DNA of 13,609 bases from Curvibacter sp. (lineage in GTDB: Bacteria; Pseudomonadota; Gammaproteobacteria; Burkholderiales; Burkholderiaceae_C), in the NCBI GenBank assembly GCA_003500955.1, contig DNQP01000075.1, forward strand, positions 1 through 13,609. Direction: 5' to 3'. Below are positions 7,327-13,609 of this stretch, piece by piece (the first letter of the stretch is position 1; each line of letters opens with the position of its first letter). Made by a program: the position numbers and the translations under genes. Below the pieces are notes generated by a model. The model was not told the origin of the DNA and did no database searches. It saw only the letters and a list, made by a program, of their open reading frames with translations.

Positions 7327-8349
7327 TTGGAACAACAAGCACAAATTATATCGACCGACCCCGTCACGGAAGACCTGGACGAGGGCCTCGACACGGGCGG
7401 GGACGTCGAGCGCCGGACGTGGACCATTGGCCAGGCACAGCATGGCCTGCGTCTGGACCGCGCCCTGGGCGAACTCGTGCCCGAGTTCTCGCGCAGCTAT
7501 CTGCAGCAGCTGATCGAGGCGGGCGCCGTGACGCAGGGCGCCACGGTGCTGCGCAAGCCCGCGCACAAGGTCCGGGCCGGCGAGTCGGGCCAGATCGAGC
7601 TGCGTCCCACGCCGCAGAGTCAGGCCTTCGTGCCCGAGGTCATGGCGCTGGACATCGTGCACGAGGACGAACACGTGCTGGTGCTCAACAAGCCGGCCGG
7701 CCTGGTGGTGCACCCGGCACCGGGCAACTGGCGCGGAACCGTGCTCAACGGCCTGCTGGCGTACGACGCCAAGGCCGCGCAGCTGCCACGTGCCGGCATC
7801 GTGCACCGGCTCGACAAGGACACCAGCGGCCTGATGGTGGTGGCACGTACCCGGCTGGCCATGGACGCGCTGGTGCGCATGATTGCCGCGCGCGAGGTCA
7901 GCCGCCAGTACCAGGCGCTGGCTCACAAACCCTGGAGCGGTCCGGCGCGGCGCGAGGTGCAGGGCGCCATCGGGCGCGATCCGCGCAACCGCCTGCGCAT
8001 GGCCGTGGTGGACCTGACCCACCAGGCCGGCAAGCCCGCGCACACCACCTTCGAGCTGCTGCAGAGCACGGACCAGGGCTGCTGGCTGCGCTGCATCCTG
8101 CACACGGGGCGCACGCACCAGATCCGCGTGCATGCGGCATCCATCGGTCACCCCTTGCTGGCGGACACGCTCTATGGCGGCACATCCGCGGCGGGTCTGA
8201 CACGCCAGGCCCTGCATGCCTGGCGCCTGGCCTTCACCCATCCTGTGAGCGGGGCCGAGCTGGTGTTCCAGTCCCGGCCACCCGAGGACTTCTGCCGGGC
8301 TTTGCAGGCCTGGGGGCTGGGCTACAATGAGCCGCAGGTCGTTCTGTGA
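7327..8349 (+). CDS. rluD: 23S rRNA pseudouridine(1911/1915/1917) synthase RluD
   Basis: From the TTG at 7327 the protein has 340 residues. RluD makes the pseudouridines of helix 69 in 23S rRNA, important for subunit association and translation termination. An acidic N-terminal extension (about 1-35) is followed by the S4 RNA-binding domain (GLRLDRALGELVPEFSRSYL, about 40-60, through KVRAGESGQIELRP). The catalytic domain has VLNKPAGLVVHP (119-130) and HRLDKDTSGLMVVART, with Asp163 as the catalytic aspartate, and GRTHQIRVH near the C-terminus. A longer reading from an upstream codon at 7216 is possible but would overlap the bamD signal-peptide region. rluD is divergent from bamD, a common pairing in proteobacteria. 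The pgeF/yfiH gene that often follows rluD is absent; scpB comes next. Confidence 0.94.
   Translation: MEQQAQIISTDPVTEDLDEGLDTGGDVERRTWTIGQAQHGLRLDRALGELVPEFSRSYLQQLIEAGAVTQGATVLRKPAHKVRAGESGQIELRPTPQSQAFVPEVMALDIVHEDEHVLVLNKPAGLVVHPAPGNWRGTVLNGLLAYDAKAAQLPRAGIVHRLDKDTSGLMVVARTRLAMDALVRMIAAREVSRQYQALAHKPWSGPARREVQGAIGRDPRNRLRMAVVDLTHQAGKPAHTTFELLQSTDQGCWLRCILHTGRTHQIRVHAASIGHPLLADTLYGGTSAAGLTRQALHAWRLAFTHPVSGAELVFQSRPPEDFCRALQAWGLGYNEPQVVL
7345..7350 (-). promoter_or_regulatory. Consensus -10 box, probable bamD promoter
   Basis: On the minus strand 7350 to 7345 reads TATAAT, a perfect sigma-70 -10 hexamer, placed to give a start of transcription near 7338 and a leader of about 25 nt before the bamD ATG at 7313. 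No convincing -35 is seen at 16-18 nt and there is no TG extension. The box falls inside the opening codons of rluD (an ATT-ATA pair on the plus strand), the only AT-rich run in the neighbourhood. Confidence 0.5.
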
Positions 8350-8356
8350 AGAACGA
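8339..8356 (+). other. Hairpin with GUGA tetraloop at the rluD stop codon
   Basis: TCGTTCT (8339-8345) pairs perfectly with AGAACGA (8350-8356) around GTGA. The loop is of the GNRA class and contains the rluD stop codon (8347-8349). No T-run follows, so it is not a standard intrinsic terminator; a role in 3'-end stability or read-through control is possible. Confidence 0.5.
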
Positions 8357-8361
8357 ACCCG

Positions 8362-8458
8362 GCACCGGCCCCGTCCGGCTGCCCCGGCCCGGCATCGTGA
8401 GGATGCGCAGGGCGAGTCCCACCCCCTGAACCCTCCCCATCGCGCAAGGGGCCGGTGC
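8362..8458 (+). promoter_or_regulatory. Inverted repeat enclosing the scpB leader and covering its start region
   Basis: GCACCGGCCCC (8362-8372) is the exact reverse complement of GGGGCCGGTGC (8448-8458). The right arm includes most of the purine-rich run AAGGGG (8446-8451) and the proposed scpB GTG (8455-8457). Pairing of the arms in the mRNA would hide the ribosome-binding site and start; a 75-nt spacer separates them. Chance is not negligible at this GC content, but an 11-bp perfect match at this position is notable. Confidence 0.45.
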
Positions 8459-9183
8459 AGGCCACGATTCAAAGCGACATGAACACGACGGAAGCCAAGC
8501 GTATCCTGGAGACGGCGCTGATCTGTGCCCAGCAGCCCATGCCGGTGCGCGACCTGCGCGTGCTGTTCAACGACAGCCTGGGCGCGGACACGATCAAGAC
8601 CCTGCTGGAAGAGCTGCAGCAGGAATGGACCGGTCGCGGCGTCGAACTGGTCTGCGTGGCCACCGGCTGGCGTTTCCAGAGCCGCCCCGAGATGCGCGAG
8701 TACCTGGACCGCCTGCACCCCGAGAAGCCGCCGCGTTACACGCGTGCCACGCTCGAGACCCTGGCCATCATTGCCTACCGCCAGCCTGTGACACGCGGTG
8801 ACATGGAAGACATCCGCGGCGTGACCATCAGCTCGCAGATCATCAAGCAGCTCGAGGACCGCGGCTGGATCGAGGTCATCGGCCATCGTGAAGCCCCGGG
8901 CCGTCCCGCGCTCTACGCCACCACCAAGCACTTCCTGGACGACCTGGGTCTGGCCTCGCTGGACCAGCTGCCGCTGATGGAAAGCCCGGAGCAGCCCGGC
9001 GGCATGCTGGACATGCTGGCGGACCTGCCGGCGGCCGAGGGCGAGAGCGCCGGCTTGCCGCTGGAGGAGGTCGGGACCGAGGGCGACACCAGCGGCGACG
9101 AGGCGAGCACCGCGACGACCAGCGAAGATGGCCCTGAAAGTGGTGATGCCGAGCCCTTTACCTTGAGCGGGAACCCCACATGA
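8455..9183 (+). CDS. scpB: Segregation and condensation protein ScpB
   Basis: From GTG 8455 this is 242 residues. ScpB dimers bind the SMC-ScpA complex, which compacts and segregates the chromosome. Two winged-helix domains are recognisable: the first around [19 protein letters not shown] (12-30) to [14 protein letters not shown], the second with the signature [20 protein letters not shown] (99-118), [20 protein letters not shown] and [18 protein letters not shown]. Residues about 175-242 form an acidic, Gly/Ser/Thr-rich, probably disordered tail. GTG at 8455 has AAGGGG just upstream with short spacing; ATG at 8479 (MNTTEAKR) fits the usual family N-terminus and is the main alternative. scpA is not adjacent. 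The stop overlaps the rluB start (ATGA at 9180-9183), so the two are translationally coupled. Confidence 0.92.
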   Translation: MQATIQSDMNTTEAKRILETALICAQQPMPVRDLRVLFNDSLGADTIKTLLEELQQEWTGRGVELVCVATGWRFQSRPEMREYLDRLHPEKPPRYTRATLETLAIIAYRQPVTRGDMEDIRGVTISSQIIKQLEDRGWIEVIGHREAPGRPALYATTKHFLDDLGLASLDQLPLMESPEQPGGMLDMLADLPAAEGESAGLPLEEVGTEGDTSGDEASTATTSEDGPESGDAEPFTLSGNPT

Positions 9184-10493
9184 TGACTGCAGCGCACGAC
9201 AGCACCCCGCCGGACGAAGCCGGCGAGACCACGCCCGCGGAGCTGCCCTCCGCTCCCGAGGCCGTGGCAGCGCCCGCCGAGGCGGCCCCGGCTCCCAAGA
9301 GTGCGCGCCCGGCCCCGGTGGCCGAGGTCGGTCAGCGCTTTGCCGCCGTGGTATCGGGGGAGTTCGATGCCGACGAAGAGGCTCCCGAGGTCCAGCTGCC
9401 GGCCAAGCGCGTGCTCGCGCCCCAGGCCGAAACTCCCAAGCTGCACAAGGTGCTGGCCCAGGCCGGCATGGGCTCGCGCCTGGAGATGGAGCAGCTCATC
9501 ATGGAAGGGCGCATCTCGGTCAACAACGAGCCGGCCCACATCGGCCAGCGCATCCAGTACGGTGATCAGATCAAGGTCAATGGCAAGCCCATCCGGGTGC
9601 GCATCGACCCGCCGCCGGCGCGCGTGATCGCCTATCACAAGCCTGTCGGCGAGGTCGTCACGCACGACGATCCGCAGAACCGCCCCACGGTGTTCCGCAA
9701 GCTGCCCAAGCTGCAGCAGGGCAAGTGGCAGTCGGTCGGACGCCTGGACCTCAACACCGAGGGCCTGCTGCTGTTCACCAGCTCGGGCGACCTGGCCAAC
9801 AAGCTCATGCACCCGCGCTTCGGCCTGGAGCGCGAGTACGCGGTGCGCGTGCTGGGCGCGCTGTCCAACGAGGAGAAGCAGCGCCTGCTCGACGGCGTGC
9901 AGCTCGACGATGGCATGGCCCAGTTCGGCAGCATCGAGGAGGGCGGTGGCGAGGGCAGCAACTGCTGGTACCGCGTGACCATCTCCGAGGGTCGCAACCG
10001 CGAGGTGCGCCGCATGCTGGAAGCCGTGGGCCACGCGGTGAGCCGCCTGATCCGCATCCGCTACGGCGCCATGGTGCTGCCGCGTGGGCTCAAGCGCGGG
10101 GCCTGGATGGAGCTCGACGAGTCCGACATCCGCGCCCTGATGCGCGCCGCCGAGCGCCGCCCCGGTGGCGACTCGCCCGCGGGGGAGGCGGCGGAACGCC
10201 CGGCCCAGGGCAGGCCCGGCGGCGGACGCAACAAGCGCCGCGGCGGCCAGCAGGGGCAGGGGCCGCGTCCGGCCGGTGGGCCGTCCGGGGGCGGGCAGCA
10301 GCGGGGCAAAGCCCAGGGCCAGCAGGGTCGGGGCAAGGACCGTAAGGACCGCCAGGGCGGTGGCGAGGCCCAGCCCGATCCGATGAAGACTTCCTTCGGC
10401 TACATCGGCGCCGACAGCTTTTCGCGTCAGCGTCAGGACCAGCGTCGCGGCAATGGCGGCGGCGGTTCCCGCCGGGGCGGCCGCAGCCGCTGA
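9180..10493 (+). CDS. rluB: 23S rRNA pseudouridine(2605) synthase RluB with extended tails
   Basis: The 437-residue protein belongs to the RsuA/RluB/E/F family, which isomerises a uridine of the 23S rRNA peptidyl transferase region (position 2605 in E. coli). An Ala/Pro/Glu-rich N-terminal extension (about 1-75) precedes the S4 domain ([14 protein letters not shown] through [11 protein letters not shown], about 87-135). The catalytic core has [14 protein letters not shown] and [20 protein letters not shown], with catalytic Asp190, and [17 protein letters not shown]. Residues about 326-437 form a Gly/Arg/Gln-rich basic tail unlike the short E. coli protein (about 290 aa), interrupted near residues 400-416 by the non-repetitive motif [17 protein letters not shown]. 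The basic tail likely aids RNA contact; that is inference. The start overlaps the scpB stop. Confidence 0.93.
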   Translation: MMTAAHDSTPPDEAGETTPAELPSAPEAVAAPAEAAPAPKSARPAPVAEVGQRFAAVVSGEFDADEEAPEVQLPAKRVLAPQAETPKLHKVLAQAGMGSRLEMEQLIMEGRISVNNEPAHIGQRIQYGDQIKVNGKPIRVRIDPPPARVIAYHKPVGEVVTHDDPQNRPTVFRKLPKLQQGKWQSVGRLDLNTEGLLLFTSSGDLANKLMHPRFGLEREYAVRVLGALSNEEKQRLLDGVQLDDGMAQFGSIEEGGGEGSNCWYRVTISEGRNREVRRMLEAVGHAVSRLIRIRYGAMVLPRGLKRGAWMELDESDIRALMRAAERRPGGDSPAGEAAERPAQGRPGGGRNKRRGGQQGQGPRPAGGPSGGGQQRGKAQGQQGRGKDRKDRQGGGEAQPDPMKTSFGYIGADSFSRQRQDQRRGNGGGGSRRGGRSR

Positions 10494-10498
10494 GCGGC
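10486..10498 (+). other. Small GC hairpin over the rluB stop codon
   Basis: GCCGC (10486-10490) and GCGGC (10494-10498) flank TGA (10491-10493), the rluB stop. It is short, GC-only and lacks a T-tract, so it may be a chance feature of a Gly/Arg-coding region. Confidence 0.25.
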
Positions 10499-10542
10499 AA
10501 CCGTCCCTCGACGCTCGGGGTGCAGCTGTCACCTCAAGCGGT

Positions 10543-10576
10543 TAAAATACCGGGCTTTGCCCTGCAGCAGGGCGAA
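10543..10576 (+). promoter_or_regulatory. ndk promoter -10 and leader hairpin
   Basis: The 116-nt gap before ndk contains TAAAAT (10543-10548), 5 of 6 to the -10 consensus, in the only AT-rich patch; no good -35 is seen at normal spacing. Just downstream GCCCTG (10559-10564) pairs with CAGGGC (10568-10573) around CAG, extended by weaker pairs to 10556 and 10576. If the -10 is used, the hairpin sits at the very 5' end of the ndk mRNA and could stabilise it. The ndk ribosome-binding site AGGAAA (10600-10605) lies outside the stem. Confidence 0.45.
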
Positions 10577-10609
10577 AACCTCATTTCATAACCAGACTCA
10601 GGAAATCAC

Positions 10610-11035
10610 ATGGCCATCCAGCGCACTCTCTCCATCATCAAGCCCGACGCCGTCGCCAAGAACGTCATCGGCCAGATCTACGCCCGTTTCGAAGGCGCCG
10701 GCCTGAAGATCGTGGCCGCCAAGATGGCCCACCTGTCGCGCGCCGAGGCCGAGGCCTTCTATGCCGTGCACAAGGCCCGTCCCTTCTTCAACGACCTGGT
10801 CAGCTTCATGATCTCCGGCCCGGTCATGATCCAGGTGCTCGAGGGCGAGAACGCCATCCTGAAGAACCGTGACCTGATGGGCGCCACCGATCCCAAGAAG
10901 GCCGAGAAGGGCACCATCCGCGCCGACTTCGCCGACAGCATCGACGCCAACGCCGTGCACGGTTCCGACGCTCCCGAAACCGCTGCCGTGGAAGTCGCCT
11001 TCTTCTTCCCCGGCATGAACGTCTACTCGCGCTGA
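10610..11035 (+). CDS. ndk: Nucleoside diphosphate kinase
   Basis: This 141-residue enzyme transfers the gamma-phosphate from ATP to nucleoside diphosphates through a phosphohistidine, balancing (d)NTP pools in the cytoplasm. [17 protein letters not shown] (5-21) is the nucleotide-site start, and the active-site motif [10 protein letters not shown] places the phosphorylated residue at His117, as in the E. coli enzyme. Length is standard. AGGA lies 6 nt before the ATG. The ending GMNVYSR shows the protein is complete. Its own leader suggests it can be transcribed independently of scpB-rluB. rlmN begins 25 nt downstream. Confidence 0.97.
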   Translation: MAIQRTLSIIKPDAVAKNVIGQIYARFEGAGLKIVAAKMAHLSRAEAEAFYAVHKARPFFNDLVSFMISGPVMIQVLEGENAILKNRDLMGATDPKKAEKGTIRADFADSIDANAVHGSDAPETAAVEVAFFFPGMNVYSR

Positions 11036-11060
11036 TCGCGCGACGGGCGTATCACATGCC

Positions 11061-12197
<1,137 letters not shown>

Positions 12198-12200
12198 GGC

Positions 12201-13013
12201 ATGAATGTGACGTATCGATGGGGACGGGCCGCCTGCTGGCTGCTGACGGGATGTCTGGCCGTGCTGGCGCTGGGGGGGATGGCCGGCTGTGCCTCGACCC
12301 CGCCGACCGACGATATCGTCACGGCCTCCGACGAACCCGATGTGCGTCGGCGCGCGCGCATTCGCCTGCAGCTGGCCGTGGGTTACTTCGAGCAGGGCCA
12401 GACCACCGTGGCCCTGGACGAGACCAAGCAGGCCCTGAACATCGACCCGAGCTTCACCGAGGCCTACAACCTGCGCGGCCTGATCTACATGCGCCTGGAC
12501 GACCTGCGCCTGGCCGACGAGAGCTTCCGCCGCGCCCTGTCCATCAACCCCAACGACCCCAATGTGCTGCACAACTACGGCTGGATGCAGTGCCAGCAGG
12601 GCCGTCACACCGAGGCCATCCAGACCTTCACGCGCGCGCTGGCCAATCCCACCTATGGTGGCCGGGCCAAGACCTGGCTGACCAAGGGCCTGTGCCAGAT
12701 CCAGGCCAAGCAGCCGCAGGATGCGGAGTTCAGCCTGGGCAAGTCCTACGAGCTCGACGCTGCCAACCCCGTGACCGGCTACAACCTGGCGCAGCTGCTC
12801 TACCAGCGCGGCGAGGCCGCACGCGCCCAGTTCTACATCCGGCGCATCAACAACAGCGAGTTGGCCAATGCCGAGACGCTGTGGCTGGGTATCAAGGTCG
12901 AGCATCGCCTGGGCGACCGCACGGCGCGTGACCAGCTGGGCAGCCAGCTGCGCGCCCGCTATCCCAAGTCGCGTGAGTTGAATTCCTATGAGCGGGGAGC
13001 GTTCCATGAGTGA
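12201..13013 (+). CDS. pilW: Type IV pilus biogenesis/stability lipoprotein PilF/PilW
   Basis: This 270-residue protein has a lipoprotein signal peptide with lipobox GMAGC (Cys30) and then tandem TPR repeats, about residues 53-86, 87-120 and 121-154 (GYFEQGQTTVALDETKQALN, LRGLIYMRLDDLRLADESF, HNYGWMQCQQGRHTEAIQTF). PilF/PilW in Pseudomonas and Neisseria is the outer-membrane pilotin that assembles or stabilises PilQ secretin multimers for type IV pili. The position between rlmN and rodZ is the standard location for this gene, which in species without pili is annotated only as a TPR lipoprotein; no other pilus gene is in the window, so the pilus role is inferred. AAGGAG lies 9 nt before the ATG, and the gap from rlmN is 3 nt. 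The 3' end overlaps rodZ by 8 nt. Confidence 0.92.
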   Translation: MNVTYRWGRAACWLLTGCLAVLALGGMAGCASTPPTDDIVTASDEPDVRRRARIRLQLAVGYFEQGQTTVALDETKQALNIDPSFTEAYNLRGLIYMRLDDLRLADESFRRALSINPNDPNVLHNYGWMQCQQGRHTEAIQTFTRALANPTYGGRAKTWLTKGLCQIQAKQPQDAEFSLGKSYELDAANPVTGYNLAQLLYQRGEAARAQFYIRRINNSELANAETLWLGIKVEHRLGDRTARDQLGSQLRARYPKSRELNSYERGAFHE

Positions 13014-13609
13014 AGAGGCAGGCGCCGGCAGCGTACCGGCGAACGACGAGACCACGGCCGCGGCCCCGCCGTCCACCACGGCGGGCACCCTGCTGCGGCA
13101 GGCGCGCGAGGCCGCCGGCATCGACCTGCCGTCTCTGGCCCTGGCGCTCAAGGTATCGGTGAAGAAACTCGAAGCCCTGGAGTCGGACCGTTACGAGCAG
13201 CTGCCCGACGCGGTCTTCGTGCGGGCCCTGGCCTCCAGCATCTGCCGCGCGCTGAAGATCGATCCCGCCCCGGCCCTGGCCTTGCTGCCGCAGTCCCGCG
13301 CGCCGCGCCTGGACTATGACGAGGCCGGCCTCAACACCCCTTTCCATACCCCCGGCGACGTGGCCAAGACCCCGTTCCTGGACCGTCTTTCGCGCCCCAT
13401 GGTGCTGGCAGCGCTGGCCGTGCTGCTGGGAACCCTGGTGCTGATCTTCTTCCCCTCGACCGAGCAGCGCGCCGAGATCGGCGCCATCGTGGCCAGCACA
13501 CCGGCCGCACCGAGCCAGGCCCCGGTGGTGGCACCGACCGTGGCACCGGCACCCCCACCGCCCGCACCGGCCCCCGCGGTGGAGGCGGCACCGGTCGCGC
13601 CTGCGCCGG
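13006..13609 (+). CDS. rodZ: Cytoskeleton protein RodZ, N-terminal part (cut by window end)
   Basis: The first 201 codons are present with no stop before the window edge. RodZ links MreB filaments to the inner membrane and supports rod shape. Residues 26-95 form the Xre-type helix-turn-helix domain (AGTLLRQAREAAGIDLPSLA, then LKVSVKKLEALESDRYEQLP and FVRALASSICRALKID). A single membrane helix follows at about 132-149 (MVLAALAVLLGTLVLIFF), and the start of a Pro/Ala-rich periplasmic linker (about 165-201, with repeated VAP and PAP units) reaches the edge. The periplasmic RodZ C-terminal domain must lie beyond. ATG 13006 has GGGGAG 7 nt upstream; an in-frame ATG at 12988 is an alternative. It overlaps pilW by 8 nt, implying coupled translation. 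ispG and hisS are expected next. Confidence 0.93.
   Translation, partial: MSEEAGAGSVPANDETTAAAPPSTTAGTLLRQAREAAGIDLPSLALALKVSVKKLEALESDRYEQLPDAVFVRALASSICRALKIDPAPALALLPQSRAPRLDYDEAGLNTPFHTPGDVAKTPFLDRLSRPMVLAALAVLLGTLVLIFFPSTEQRAEIGAIVASTPAAPSQAPVVAPTVAPAPPPPAPAPAVEAAPVAPAP

Noticed and set aside
6478..8931. 817-residue minus-strand open frame across bamD, rluD and scpB
   Set aside because: It shadows three well-identified genes, has no family motif and reflects scarcity of stops in GC-rich DNA. bamD is in another minus frame.
8913..10532. 539-residue minus-strand open frame opposite rluB
   Set aside because: Low-complexity antisense translation without recognisable domain; RluB is clear on the plus strand.
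13489..13609. Repetitive GCACCG-type sequence as a possible tandem repeat
   Set aside because: It is explained by Val-Ala-Pro and Pro-Ala codons in the RodZ periplasmic linker.

Overview
The window is a high-GC stretch of core chromosome from a betaproteobacterium. Gene content, protein sequences and gene order (odhB-lpdA-zapE; ndk-rlmN-pilF/pilW-rodZ) point to Burkholderiales, most likely Comamonadaceae. This placement is a judgement from recognised sequence and synteny; no database search was run. I see no integrase, transposase, phage gene, CRISPR array, rRNA or tRNA, and no block of foreign composition. Three genes appear to start at TTG (zapE, the YdcH-like gene, rluD) and one probably at GTG (scpB).

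Left part (1-3437, all plus strand): the 3' end of odhB (E2 of 2-oxoglutarate dehydrogenase), a 141-nt gap filled by a long imperfect palindrome, then lpdA (E3), zapE (AFG1-type ATPase of cell division) and a small exported Arg/Glu/Gln/Ala-rich protein of unknown function whose ATG overlaps the zapE stop. A shared hairpin closes this cluster against a convergent PP2C-type protein phosphatase.

Middle (3418-8349): the PP2C phosphatase gene (minus) diverges from a DUF465/YdcH-like small protein that overlaps a YoaA/DinG-family Fe-S helicase. The helicase runs tail to tail into bamD (outer-membrane assembly lipoprotein), and the two coding regions overlap by 56 nt on opposite strands. bamD and rluD (23S rRNA pseudouridine synthase) start back to back about 13 nt apart, so their promoters must lie inside each other's coding sequence; a consensus TATAAT for bamD is visible inside the first rluD codons.

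Right part (8339-13609, plus strand): after rluD there is a leader of about 105 nt with two notable inverted repeats, then scpB-rluB (stop/start overlap), ndk with its own leader, rlmN, a PilF/PilW TPR lipoprotein and the beginning of rodZ, cut by the window edge. The cluster mixes chromosome segregation (ScpB), rRNA modification (RluB, RlmN), nucleotide balance (Ndk) and envelope or cell-shape functions (PilF, RodZ). ispG and hisS are expected next.

I found no convincing undescribed multi-gene system. The items most worth following are the odhB-lpdA palindrome, the inverted repeat covering the scpB ribosome-binding site and proposed start, the bamD/rluD back-to-back starts, the uncharacterised two-cysteine exported protein after zapE, and the disordered RluB tail ending in a non-repetitive motif.
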